Source of the DNA: Leptolinea sp. | GTDB lineage: Bacteria; Chloroflexota; Anaerolineae; Anaerolineales; Anaerolineaceae | DNA: 55,235 nucleotides | Direction of reading: 5' to 3' | NCBI GenBank assembly: GCA_012798535.1 | Contig: JAAZMZ010000083.1 | Span: forward strand, 1 to 55,235 | Shown: piece by piece, positions 37,185-45,473 of the stretch | Position numbering within the stretch: the first letter of the stretch is position 1 | Layout of the letters: each line of letters starts with the position of its first letter | Notes under the pieces: generated by a model | The model's input: the letters and a program-made list of their open reading frames with translations, nothing else | What the model was told of the DNA's origin: nothing | The model's database searches: none | Program-made: the position numbers and the translations under genes

Positions 37185-38108
37185 TTGAAACGAGCCGTCA
37201 GCATCAGCATCGGGTCCTCGCAAAGAAATAAAGCTACACAAGTTGAATTACTGGGGGAGATTGTATCCATCGAGCGCATCGGAACAGACGGCGATATGGA
37301 AAAAGCCGCACGTCTTTTTTGTGATCTGGATGGGAAGGTTGATGCGTTTGGTCTGGGCGGCACAGATCTCGGTTTTTGTATTGATGGCAAATTTCATGTG
37401 CTGCACAGCATTCGTTCCATGGTTGAGTCGGTAAGAAAAACTCCTCTTGTAGATGGAAACGGGTTGAAGATTTTGCTGGAATCAAGAGCAGCCCAGGTAT
37501 TGAACGAGAAACTACCTTCAACGATTAAACCCGCAAAAGCATTTTTTGCCTCTGCTGTGGATCGTTGGGGGCTGGCCGAATCATTTCGGCAGGCCAGCTA
37601 TGATTGTATCTATGGAGATATGATGTTCGCGCTGGGTTTGCCTGTTGCCGTTCATTCCATTACTACAATGCGGCTTCTGGCAGCCATTCTTATCCCCATT
37701 GTTTCCAATCTTCCTTTCAAATGGATTTACCCTACCGGTGAGTCTCAGAACAAACGCACTCCAAAATGGGAGAAGTACTTTCACTGGGCGGATGTGATTG
37801 CCGGCGATTGCCATTACCTGCATCGCTATATGCCTGATGGTATGCAGGGAAAGATCATTGTCACGAACACGACAACCCCAAATGACAGGGATTTTTTCCG
37901 GCAGACGGGTGCTTATGCCTTGTTGACCACCACCCCCATTCTTGATGGACGTTCTTTTGGGACAAATATGATGGAAGCCGCTCTTGTGGCTGTGACCGGT
38001 TGGAAAAACCCTATAGACTACACGCAAAACAGCGAATATTTATCACACTTGAAAAAAACCATCGAATCGGTTGATCTGCAGCCCCAATTTCAAATCTTGA
38101 ACCCTTGA
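37185..38108 (+). CDS. 'Quinate 5-dehydrogenase'-like conserved protein
   Basis: 307 residues of a family often labelled quinate 5-dehydrogenase in Firmicutes and Chloroflexi: start KRAVSISIGSSQRN, DGKVDAFGLGGTDLGF, SAVDRWGLAESF, YPTGESQNKRTPKWEKY, and LTTTPILDGRSFGTNMMEAAL. No canonical Rossmann GxGxxG is visible, so the dehydrogenase label is doubtful. The real role is unknown. It overlaps the nucleotidyltransferase gene (TGATG), which suggests a shared pathway with it and with the following PAP2 phosphatase. Confidence 0.7.
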   Translation: MKRAVSISIGSSQRNKATQVELLGEIVSIERIGTDGDMEKAARLFCDLDGKVDAFGLGGTDLGFCIDGKFHVLHSIRSMVESVRKTPLVDGNGLKILLESRAAQVLNEKLPSTIKPAKAFFASAVDRWGLAESFRQASYDCIYGDMMFALGLPVAVHSITTMRLLAAILIPIVSNLPFKWIYPTGESQNKRTPKWEKYFHWADVIAGDCHYLHRYMPDGMQGKIIVTNTTTPNDRDFFRQTGAYALLTTTPILDGRSFGTNMMEAALVAVTGWKNPIDYTQNSEYLSHLKKTIESVDLQPQFQILNP

Positions 38109-38920
38109 TGAGCCACCCTTTTCCTACTATCTCACCACTTGATGCCATCGTCACTGCCGGTGGAATTCCCGTTCAAGGTGACCCGCTTTTTGAACGTACT
38201 GCCGGTAAACCGAAAGCTCTTATTGATTTCGCCGGCAAACCGATGATCCAATGGGTACTGGACGCTCTATCCGCTTCCAGCAATGTCAATCGTGTTGTTA
38301 TCGTCGGTCTTCCTCCTTTTACCGATCTGGTTTGTGGTCATCCATTGAAGATCATTGAAACACAGGGTTCAATTCTTAGTAATTTGAAGGCCGGTGTTCA
38401 AGAACTCCAACATCAGGGGAATATCAGCCAGAAAGTACTGGCTCTCTCGTCGGATATCCCGGCAGTCACCGGTGAAATGGTCGATTGGGTGGTCGAGAAA
38501 GTCCACCAAACTGATCATGATCTTTATTACAATGTCATCAACCGCGATACTATGGAAAGCGCGTTCCCAACTTCAAAACGCACCTATCTTAAACTATCTG
38601 AGGTGGAAGTCTGCGGTGGAGACGTCAATGCTTTTGACCATCAGATGATTTTTCAAAAGCAGCAATTATTCGATCAGATTATAGGTTCGCGTAAGAGCCC
38701 CATCAAACAGGCAACCATACTGGGATTTGACACCCTCTTTCTTGTCTTGATCAGAAAGATGACTCTACTCCAGGCGGAGGTCAATATCAGCAAGAAGATC
38801 GGTGCACGCTGCCATGCCATTCTATGTCCATTCGCAGAAATAGGAATGGACGTGGATAAACCCCATCAACTGGATGAATTGCTTGCCTATTTTCGATCTC
38901 CAAAGGTAAGTAGAAATTGA
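38108..38920 (+). CDS. Nucleotidyltransferase family protein (MobA/IspD-like fold)
   Basis: 270 residues. N-terminal nucleotide motif in IVTAGGIPVQGDP...GKPKALIDFAGKPMIQWV and a metal-binding Asp in LALSSDIPAVTGEM. It resembles transferases that activate sugars, alditols or molybdopterin with an NTP. Substrate unknown. Flanked by the quinate-dehydrogenase-like gene and a PAP2 phosphatase, with overlapping stops and starts on both sides, so a lipid or polyol phosphate pathway is one possibility. Confidence 0.78.
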   Translation: MSHPFPTISPLDAIVTAGGIPVQGDPLFERTAGKPKALIDFAGKPMIQWVLDALSASSNVNRVVIVGLPPFTDLVCGHPLKIIETQGSILSNLKAGVQELQHQGNISQKVLALSSDIPAVTGEMVDWVVEKVHQTDHDLYYNVINRDTMESAFPTSKRTYLKLSEVEVCGGDVNAFDHQMIFQKQQLFDQIIGSRKSPIKQATILGFDTLFLVLIRKMTLLQAEVNISKKIGARCHAILCPFAEIGMDVDKPHQLDELLAYFRSPKVSRN

Positions 38921-39456
38921 TCAAGCAGTTATTACACTGGGATGCCGACCTGTCCGCCAGATGTCGGATGTCACAAAAATCTCGCTGGTGGAAACTGGTG
39001 GCATTTCTGGCTCATTCGGGTGACTCGTGGTTCTGGATGTTAGGTCTTTTTATGATATGGCTAATTGGTAGCCCTGCCTGGCACAGAAACGTGGCATTGT
39101 TAGCCGCCGGGGTTGGAGGACTGGCACTATTTGTTTTTGCGTTGAAATTCACTATTCGGCGCCAGAGACCACCGGGAGATTGGGGGGCTATATACCGTAA
39201 TACAGATCCTCACTCCTTTCCATCGGGTCATGCCGCACGGGCCGGTTTACTGGCTGTCATGTCACTTGGATTGGGCCCACTCTGGTTTGGACTGACTGTA
39301 TTATGCTGGGCGCCACTCGTGAGCATGGCTCGCGTTGCAACCGGAGTACATTATCTATCTGATATTATCGCTGGAATTTTGCTGGGTTCAGCCGCCGGTT
39401 TTGTGATGCTTGCCATATCCCCATGGTTAGTCCAGACCTTTCCTCTGTTTTTTTAG
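38917..39456 (+). CDS. PAP2 family membrane phosphatase
   Basis: 179 residues, about five membrane helices, with the three PAP2 motifs: KFTIRRQRP, PSGHAAR and SMARVATGVHYLSDI. Acts on lipid phosphates such as phosphatidate, phosphatidylglycerol phosphate or undecaprenyl pyrophosphate. The start is TTG at 38917, overlapping the upstream stop, with AAAGG upstream. Ends by overlapping the convergent gene by 4 nt. Confidence 0.9.
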   Translation: MIKQLLHWDADLSARCRMSQKSRWWKLVAFLAHSGDSWFWMLGLFMIWLIGSPAWHRNVALLAAGVGGLALFVFALKFTIRRQRPPGDWGAIYRNTDPHSFPSGHAARAGLLAVMSLGLGPLWFGLTVLCWAPLVSMARVATGVHYLSDIIAGILLGSAAGFVMLAISPWLVQTFPLFF

Positions 39457-39833
39457 GGATTGTTCACCAGTTCCCGAAAAAGAAACCACTGTCCTTTTCG
39501 ATTCGCTGATCCGCTTGGCGCCCGATCGTAGTAGATATCAAATATTCGCCGGTCTGTCGTTTCCACGCGAAAGAAAAAGCGTCCTACGCCCCATGAACCT
39601 TTCACTGACGCCGAGCTAGAGTGAACTTCGCTCATATTTCGAGCCATCTTTCCTCGTCGGGTGAAATCTACCCATTCCTGAAGCATTCTACTGATCTGAA
39701 ATGGGTTTTCATTCCAGATAAATCCATCAGGACAGTTCGGCTTTTTCTGTAGAAGAGGATCTTTTGTATATGTCACTGTTATAGCCGCATCAATGAAATG
39801 TGTTTTGTGAGAAAGGGAATTTTGAATACCCAT
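39453..39833 (-). CDS. Small DUF6504-like protein
   Basis: 126 residues. The central FIWNENPFQISRMLQEWVDFTRRGK, then a strand-rich end (FFFRVETTDRRIFDIYYD ... GQWFLFREL), looks like the small DUF6504 fold, but I am not certain. Function unknown. AGGA lies 8 nt before the ATG. Convergent with the PAP2 gene, diverging from the flippase. Confidence 0.55.
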   Translation of the reverse strand: MGIQNSLSHKTHFIDAAITVTYTKDPLLQKKPNCPDGFIWNENPFQISRMLQEWVDFTRRGKMARNMSEVHSSSASVKGSWGVGRFFFRVETTDRRIFDIYYDRAPSGSANRKGQWFLFRELVNNP

Positions 39834-39894
39834 CAGTTTTTTCCTGAATCGTTGGTCGACATAAATTATTCAATCATCTCATTTATTGTGCCAA

Positions 39895-39923
39895 TTGCGT
39901 GTTGTTGCTTCGAAAAGTATAAT
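39895..39923 (+). promoter_or_regulatory. Promoter before the flippase gene
   Basis: TTGCGT (39895-39900), 17-nt spacer, TATAAT (39918-39923), 40 nt upstream of the ATG at 39964. Confidence 0.65.
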
Positions 39924-39963
39924 TCTTTCTTTTCCGGCTTAATTATCATTCAACAACAAAAAA

Positions 39964-41451
39964 ATGTTTAATAAGAAGCTGAGCATCTCCAACCATGGAC
40001 TGTTTGTAGCGGTACGCTTTTTCGCGGAATTTATATCGCGGGTAAGCTCGCTTATTACTTTCCCGGTTTTTGCCAGATACCTTGGAACAGAAGGGTATGG
40101 GGTAAATGCTCAGGTCAATACACTGATATCCTTTCTGGTGCCGGTCGTTTCGCTGGGATTGGGATATGGAGTCGTGCGTGTTGTGGCAGGCAAGACGGAT
40201 CGATCTTATATATCCAGCCGTTTCAAATCCACAATCCTTGTGATTTTCCTCACCTCCGCTCTGTGTTCTCTTCTCATTATTCTGGCAGCCTCCTGGATCA
40301 ACCAGAATTTTATAAAAGTTGATGGCGCGGAAGAGATTGTCATCTGGTCGGCTCCTCTTGTTATTTTATCCAGCCTCGAATCATCCCTGAAAGACTTTTT
40401 CCGAGCGCGCTTGCGGATCGTCGCATTTTCTGTATTTCAGATCATCCAGACAGCTCTTTATGTTGCTGCCGTATGCCTGGTTTTGATTTCAGGGTATGGC
40501 CTCCTACAGGTTATCTGGGCATGGCTGGTTGTCAAACTCATATTTCTGCTTTTTTCCGCCGGTTACCTTTTTTACGTAAAAGATATTGACCTTAGATCTC
40601 CGTTTATTCCTTTTGATGAATTGTCTCAACTGATCCAGTATGGTATTCCTCTTATGATAGGTGGCCTTGGAAGCTGGTTCATTCAATTGGGGGATAGATG
40701 GATCATCGGCTATTATATGGATGCCGCTCAGGTGGGCATTTATAACGCGGCTTACACCCTCGCGGCAGTCATCTCCGCGCTGGGTTCCCCATTCTGGTCA
40801 CCGCTCTACCCTTTGATGGCGGCAGCTTTCAATAAAAATGAATCGGAAACCTTGAAACGAACCTGCCGCCTTTATATGAATGCGTATTGTTTTTTGGGAT
40901 TTCCCGCCTTTTTCGGTTTATGCGTTCTCTCCAATGATTTGATCACGGGAATTGGGACCCGGTCCTTTTCAAGCAATCCTTTGATCTTCTTCTTCATCGC
41001 CGGGGGAATTCTGGCCGATCAAATCACCACAGTTGGATACTATTTATCGTATATTCTGGAAAAGACAAAGTTTGTTCGCAATTTAATGCTCGGCACAGCG
41101 TTTCTTAACCTGATCATCAACCTGCTGCTTGTTCCACATATTGGTATCCTGGGAGCCGCTCTGGCAACATTTTTGGCTTATATCTGTATGGACATCGTTT
41201 TTATTGTCTATATTCGTAAATTTGGGTACAGGCTTTCAGAGGTCTATGATTTGAAATTTATGTGTAAATCTCTTCTTTTATCGATTTTTATGGCCGGCAT
41301 AGTAATCGCTTCGAAATTCATCCTTCCATCTATGCTAGCATCCACTTTTGCCATTATCGCTATTGGCGCAGCATTTTACGGTCTAACCGCTTTCCTTTTT
41401 ATGAAACAACCGATCCTGGATTTAATCGGCCTTCGTAATAAGGTGGATTAA
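39964..41451 (+). CDS. Wzx-like polysaccharide flippase (MATE/MOP superfamily)
   Basis: 495 residues with about 14 hydrophobic segments and the family start FFAEFISRVSSLITFPVFARYLGTEGYG. Polysaccharide biosynthesis export proteins of this type flip lipid-linked oligosaccharide units across the inner membrane. No glycosyltransferases are next to it; the nearest likely partners are the nucleotidyltransferase and PAP2 phosphatase genes upstream. Confidence 0.88.
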   Translation: MFNKKLSISNHGLFVAVRFFAEFISRVSSLITFPVFARYLGTEGYGVNAQVNTLISFLVPVVSLGLGYGVVRVVAGKTDRSYISSRFKSTILVIFLTSALCSLLIILAASWINQNFIKVDGAEEIVIWSAPLVILSSLESSLKDFFRARLRIVAFSVFQIIQTALYVAAVCLVLISGYGLLQVIWAWLVVKLIFLLFSAGYLFYVKDIDLRSPFIPFDELSQLIQYGIPLMIGGLGSWFIQLGDRWIIGYYMDAAQVGIYNAAYTLAAVISALGSPFWSPLYPLMAAAFNKNESETLKRTCRLYMNAYCFLGFPAFFGLCVLSNDLITGIGTRSFSSNPLIFFFIAGGILADQITTVGYYLSYILEKTKFVRNLMLGTAFLNLIINLLLVPHIGILGAALATFLAYICMDIVFIVYIRKFGYRLSEVYDLKFMCKSLLLSIFMAGIVIASKFILPSMLASTFAIIAIGAAFYGLTAFLFMKQPILDLIGLRNKVD

Positions 41452-41499
41452 CCGGATTCTTGATTCAGAGAATACCTTTCCTTTAAAATCTCTGAATGG

Positions 41500-42702
41500 C
41501 TATCCAATCAGGCTGAGCGGAACGGGTGTGAAAACCAGCAAGAAAATTACGAGTCCAACTGCAGCCAGTATTTTCCGATTGCCATCCAACTCGGTGATCT
41601 GATCGAGGGGTTCTGCGTAATATCGTCCGAGAAAGTAAATGATCGCCGCCCATAACCACCAACCGCTCCACACAAAACCAAGCGCGATTAATATTACAAG
41701 CACGATTACTCGCAGTTTCATGGATTTTTCTTTTCCCAGCAGAACATAGATGGTGTGTCCCCCATCCAACTGGCCGGCTGGAATTAGATTCAATGCAGTC
41801 ACCAACATACCCGCCCATCCCGCCCAGGCCACTGGATGTAGCATGACATCCATGCCACCCACCGGGTATGGTCTTGCCGTAAAGAAGTAACCGATCCAGT
41901 AAAGTATGGGGTTCGTATTGGTATATGAGGCCGGTGCAGGTAAAAGTTGTCCGAATGACAGAAATTTGATCAGCAGATAAAGCAGGCTATTCCCTTCCAT
42001 CTGAAGCATTTGTCCGGATGGAGGCGTTGCCGGTAAGACATTCAGTGCGGAAAGTCTTAATCCGATGAATAGCACCGGTACGGCTACCACCAGTCCTGCC
42101 AGCGGTCCGGCCAGGCCGATATCCAGCAATTGTCGCCTGTTCTTTGGGATTTCTTTCATATTAATAAAAGCACCCAACGTTCCAAATGGACTTAATGGGA
42201 ATGGAATAAAATAAGGCAGGGTAACATGTATGCCATAATGCCTGCCCATAAAATAATGCCCAAACTCATGTGCCGCCAGGATGGCCAGCATACTGATAGC
42301 AAAAGGCCATCCATAGTAAATGACATCTTTAATCGACTGCCAGAATCCACCGGTAAAGAGCTGGTCGGTTCCGTACATGGCGCCCGTAATCAGAACACTA
42401 ATGGCCGTTAAAACGAATAGAAGAAGGTTAATCCAGGGATTGGATTGGCGTGGAATTGGGACACCTTCAACGATCAAAATGGTATGCTGATTTGCCTCTT
42501 TTCTAAATAAAGGCGTTAAATTGAACGGTCGGATCTGGTTTTCCAATAATGAATAGGCTTCTTCTGAATTTTCTGACCTCAGGTGGCCGCGAAATCGCAG
42601 CAAGAAACCATCTTTCTGCTCGCCTGTAGTAATATCGTCGATGGAAAGTATTCTTTCTACATAATTACGAATAATTTCCTCATTATTAGTGGTTATGCTC
42701 AT
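41500..42702 (-). CDS. M50 (site-2-protease-type) membrane metalloprotease
   Basis: 400 residues. Cytosolic N-terminal region of about 85 residues, then membrane helices with the zinc motif HEFGH (H145) and the third ligand in LDGGHT near residue 318. This resembles EcsC/SREBP-type S2P relatives found in plants and Chloroflexi (EGY-like). It cleaves membrane-spanning substrates. The gene starts 28 nt after selC on the same strand and might be transcribed with it. Confidence 0.9.
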   Translation of the reverse strand: MSITTNNEEIIRNYVERILSIDDITTGEQKDGFLLRFRGHLRSENSEEAYSLLENQIRPFNLTPLFRKEANQHTILIVEGVPIPRQSNPWINLLLFVLTAISVLITGAMYGTDQLFTGGFWQSIKDVIYYGWPFAISMLAILAAHEFGHYFMGRHYGIHVTLPYFIPFPLSPFGTLGAFINMKEIPKNRRQLLDIGLAGPLAGLVVAVPVLFIGLRLSALNVLPATPPSGQMLQMEGNSLLYLLIKFLSFGQLLPAPASYTNTNPILYWIGYFFTARPYPVGGMDVMLHPVAWAGWAGMLVTALNLIPAGQLDGGHTIYVLLGKEKSMKLRVIVLVILIALGFVWSGWWLWAAIIYFLGRYYAEPLDQITELDGNRKILAAVGLVIFLLVFTPVPLSLIG

Positions 42703-42729
42703 TACTCACCTGATGACAGTTGAAAATAC

Positions 42730-42826
42730 TGGCGGGAATGGATGGGAGTCGAACCCACCGCGGCCTGCATAACAGCCCGCCGCCAGTTTTGAAGACAGGG
42801 AAACCCACCGGGGCTCTACCATTCCC
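42730..42826 (-). tRNA. selC: tRNA-Sec (selenocysteine, anticodon TCA)
   Basis: 97 nt. Acceptor stem of 8 bp (GGGAATGG/CCATTCCC), 5-bp T stem with TTCGACT loop, long extra arm (about 20 nt, GC-rich ends), anticodon TCA (plus-strand 42790-42792), discriminator G and an encoded CCA. An 8+5 acceptor/T-stem with TCA anticodon is diagnostic for bacterial selenocysteine tRNA. One mismatch lies in the anticodon stem. No selA, selB or selD is visible, so the machinery is encoded elsewhere. Confidence 0.95.
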
Positions 42827-42832
42827 AGCACA

Positions 42833-42861
42833 AGGATACAACAGAGTATGCAGGCAGGCAA
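42833..42861 (-). promoter_or_regulatory. Promoter of the selenocysteine tRNA gene
   Basis: Minus strand: TTGCCT (42861-42856), a 17-nt spacer and TATCCT (42838-42833). Six nt separate the -10 from G1 of the tRNA at 42826, so the expected transcription start coincides with the first base of the mature tRNA. Confidence 0.6.
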
Positions 42862-42949
42862 GAGAAGTGATCATATCTGTAAAATGCAACATATCACCAA
42901 ATTCGTCGTATTGTGTTAACAGATGAATAAATTGTAAGGTTTTCACCTC

Positions 42950-42977
42950 TTGCATTTTTATGAGTTGCTACTATACT
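42950..42977 (+). promoter_or_regulatory. Promoter upstream of the ATP-grasp gene
   Basis: TTGCAT (42950-42955), a 16-nt spacer and TATACT (42972-42977), about 57 nt before the ATG at 43035. Between selC and this element (42862-42949) I see no further feature. Confidence 0.6.
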
Positions 42978-43034
42978 TCACGGCTGTTGAAATTTGCCGG
43001 TGATCCCGGAGAAACAGGATGAAATATTACATAG

Positions 43035-44243
43035 ATGGACGAAACAATCAGAGAAATTGAAAGTACAGAATCAGAGAGTGATAAACCTCCCAGTACCACA
43101 CCGCGTCCAATTAGGGCGTGGAGAGTGGCAGTAATTGCTAATGTTAAGGGGGAAACCGAATTACCAATGGATGGTCCCGCGGACGCTGGCGCGGAATTTG
43201 ACCGAAAAGAGACAATTCAGGAGATCCAATCGGCGATTGAATCCGACGGACACACCACTGTCTTCATTCCTGCTGATGCAAATCTCCCCTTTGCTCTCGC
43301 ACATATCCGCCCAGATATTTGTTTCAATCTATCCGAGGGGATTTACGGTGATGCCCGTGAAGCCCAGATCCCGGCACTTTTAGAATTATTCCGAATTCCA
43401 TATACTGCCTCCCGCGTTCTCACCAATGCCATCGCGCTCGACAAGACAATGACCAAACGTATCTGGCGTGATAAAGGATTGCCCACAGCCGCCTTCCAGG
43501 AATTCCTGCGGGGTGATGAACCTCTGGCGGATGACCTGGAATTTCCCATGTTCATCAAACCGGCCAGTGAAGGTACCGGTATGGGTATGGATGCCGGTTC
43601 CATTGTTTATGATGAAAAATCACTGCGCACACGGATAAACTGGGTGATCCAGAACTATCATCAGCCTGCGCTGGTAGAAGAATATCTGCCCGGACGTGAA
43701 TTCACCGTGGCTGTCATGGGCCGTGAAGATGCAGCCCGTTTCAGTCCCCGTCCTTCTATCTACGAAGCCGATGGATTTCATCGTTTTCCTCTTCTGGAAG
43801 TGGACAGCTCAAGTTCAGTGACTCCGGGCATTTACGGTCATAGTGCGAAAACCCTGCATACCGGCGATGCCGATGTTCCACAATTCATTTGTCCGGCTTC
43901 TGTTAAGGAACCACTGGCCAGCAGTCTTCAAGATTTGGCGATTAAAGCCCATAAAGCCATCAACGCGCTGGATGTCTCTCGTGTGGATATCCGCCTTGAT
44001 AAAAACGGTGTTCCATGTTTAATGGAAATCAATACACTACCGGGTATGACGCGTGGTTTCAGCGATTTATGTGTGATTGCTGAAGCAGATCATTGGAATT
44101 ATCGTGAAATCATTCTTGAAATCCTCTACCTCGGGGCTTCCCGTTATGGTATGATTATGCCCAGAGATAAAACCGCGAGGGGCATACCTGTGCAGATTCC
44201 TGATTTCGTTCCCTTGATGCAAAACCAGCGACATTCACGATAG
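43035..44243 (+). CDS. D-alanine--D-alanine ligase-like ATP-grasp protein
   Basis: 402 residues. An N-terminal extension of about 40 hydrophilic residues, then the ligase core: NLSEGIYGDAREAQIPALLE, the ATP-grasp lysine region FPMFIKPASEGTGMGM, VEEYLPGREFTVAVMG, and metal/catalytic residues in DIRLDKNGVPCLMEINTLPGM. It differs from typical Ddl in the N-terminus and length, and sits alone rather than near mur genes, so it may ligate another amino acid or be a second Ddl. Confidence 0.85.
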   Translation: MDETIREIESTESESDKPPSTTPRPIRAWRVAVIANVKGETELPMDGPADAGAEFDRKETIQEIQSAIESDGHTTVFIPADANLPFALAHIRPDICFNLSEGIYGDAREAQIPALLELFRIPYTASRVLTNAIALDKTMTKRIWRDKGLPTAAFQEFLRGDEPLADDLEFPMFIKPASEGTGMGMDAGSIVYDEKSLRTRINWVIQNYHQPALVEEYLPGREFTVAVMGREDAARFSPRPSIYEADGFHRFPLLEVDSSSSVTPGIYGHSAKTLHTGDADVPQFICPASVKEPLASSLQDLAIKAHKAINALDVSRVDIRLDKNGVPCLMEINTLPGMTRGFSDLCVIAEADHWNYREIILEILYLGASRYGMIMPRDKTARGIPVQIPDFVPLMQNQRHSR

Positions 44244-44246
44244 AAT

Positions 44247-44321
44247 GATCCACTCCTCACACCTGTTGAGGAGTGGATCCTATGAACATCCCGGGACCCT
44301 TTATGTTGGGCCGGGTTTTTT
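44247..44321 (+). terminator. Two hairpins ending in a T-run, terminator of the ATP-grasp gene
   Basis: A perfect 13-bp stem (44247-44259 and 44267-44279, 7-nt loop) is followed by a second GC-rich hairpin from 44290 (CCCGG...CCGGG, slightly bulged) and TTTTTT at 44316-44321. The second looks like the actual rho-independent terminator. Confidence 0.8.
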
Positions 44322-44428
44322 GCTTAACATTCTATTCACCAGATGGTCTGACTCTGCAGGAGATGCTTATTGAAGAATAAGAAACACATCCACACAACCT
44401 GGTTCTAAATAAAAAAAGGAGAGAGAAA

Positions 44429-45187
44429 ATGAAGAATAAAATGTTAGTAGTTGTTGCCCTCGTTGCCGTTTTTGCCATGGTATTGACCGCCTGCGCTCCG
44501 GCAGCCTCATCAAGCAAGATTAAAGTCGCATCCGACGCTGCGTATCCCCCCTTTGAGACTGTTGATGAGAAAACCAAGGAACTGGTTGGTTTCGATATCG
44601 ACCTGTTCAACGCCATTGCCAAGAAAGCCGGATTGGAAGTCGAATATGTGAATATCGGATTTGATCCTCTGCTGGCCGGTATGGCCCAGTGCCAGTACGA
44701 TGCCGCCATTTCCGCCATCACCATTACCGACGAACGCAAACAGAATATGACCTTCTCCGATCCCTATTTCCAGGCAGGACAGGCCATCACCATCGCTGTT
44801 GGCAATGATGCCATCAAATCAGAAGCGGATCTGAAGGGTAAGACCATCGGTACCCAGCTCGGTACCACCGGTGATATCCTCGCCAAGAAGATCGAAGGCG
44901 CCACCGTCAAAGCCTATGATAGTGTCGATCTGGCCTTCCAGGATCTGATCAATGGTCAGGTAGAAGCAGTTGTGGCCGATAATGTTCCCTCCGAAGGTTT
45001 CGTGGGTAAGAACCCCGACAAGATCAAGGTTGTTGCCGGCCTGTTGACCTCTGAGGACTACGGTATTTCTGTCTGCAAGACCAAGACTGACCTGCTCGCC
45101 AAGATCAATAAAGCCCTGGCAGAAGTTAAAGCCGAAGGTACCATCGATAAACTCAATGAAAAATGGATCAAGGGTACGGCAAAATAG
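44429..45187 (+). CDS. Amino-acid-type ABC transporter substrate-binding lipoprotein (SBP family 3)
   Basis: 252 residues. Lipoprotein signal peptide with LTAC (Cys22), then a family-3 binding domain: IKVASDAAYPPFETVDE, VGFDIDLFNAIAKKAGLEVE, CQYDAAISAITITDERKQNMTFSDPYF, and a GTQLGTTGD motif. Periplasmic-side capture of polar amino acids or similar. AAAGGAGAG precedes the ATG. It has its own terminator and no permease or ATPase next to it, so it is an orphan. Confidence 0.92.
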   Translation: MKNKMLVVVALVAVFAMVLTACAPAASSSKIKVASDAAYPPFETVDEKTKELVGFDIDLFNAIAKKAGLEVEYVNIGFDPLLAGMAQCQYDAAISAITITDERKQNMTFSDPYFQAGQAITIAVGNDAIKSEADLKGKTIGTQLGTTGDILAKKIEGATVKAYDSVDLAFQDLINGQVEAVVADNVPSEGFVGKNPDKIKVVAGLLTSEDYGISVCKTKTDLLAKINKALAEVKAEGTIDKLNEKWIKGTAK

Positions 45188-45209
45188 TCTCTTTTAGAGA
45201 TTGATCCAG

Positions 45210-45242
45210 GCCGAGGCTGCTCTTTAAACAGCCTCGGCTTTT
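45210..45242 (+). terminator. Rho-independent terminator of the amino-acid binding protein gene
   Basis: Perfect 10-bp stem (GCCGAGGCTG, 45210-45219, with its complement at 45229-45238), 9-nt loop, followed by TTTT. Confidence 0.9.
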
Positions 45243-45257
45243 AATTTATCCCAACAA

Positions 45258-45348
45258 CTATAAATATCCACAAGGTCATTGAGACGGATCTAGGAAAGGC
45301 TTGATCATGACAGCTTTACCGTTGTAAAACCCGTCAGGGTATTGAGAC
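45258..45348 (+). CRISPR. Possible CRISPR relic: two repeat-like units around a 35-nt spacer
   Basis: Unit 1 at 45258-45285 and unit 2 at 45321-45348, 28 nt each, share the last 8 bases ATTGAGAC plus scattered positions (about 17 of 28 by eye), with exactly 35 nt between. Unit 2 contains the perfect stem ACCC-GTCA-GGGT typical of CRISPR repeats, and the shared end resembles the 5' tag ATTGAAAC of many type I/III repeats. Unit 1 lacks the stem and looks decayed. No third unit and no cas gene is present. Chance resemblance is possible. Confidence 0.35.
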
Positions 45349-45406
45349 TTTTTTCCAATGTCAATTTAAATCATTTTTTTCATGAGATGATAATTTTCAA
45401 TACAAT

Positions 45407-45444
45407 AAAAAAGATCCTCAAAATTTGAACCATTTTGAGGATCT
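45407..45444 (-). terminator. Rho-independent terminator after the iron-complex-type binding protein
   Basis: Perfect 13-bp stem (45412-45424 and 45432-45444, AGATCCTCAAAAT) with a 7-nt loop; on the minus strand it is followed by a T-run (45412-45407). It ends the FmdE/TrmO/ABC transporter operon. Confidence 0.92.
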
Positions 45445-45473
45445 CTTTGGTTGTGGAAATATGCTTGATCCTA

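Noticed and set aside
45349..45411. A third CRISPR-like unit after 45348
   Set aside because: No ATTGAGAC or ACCC/GGGT pattern occurs at the expected distance on either side.
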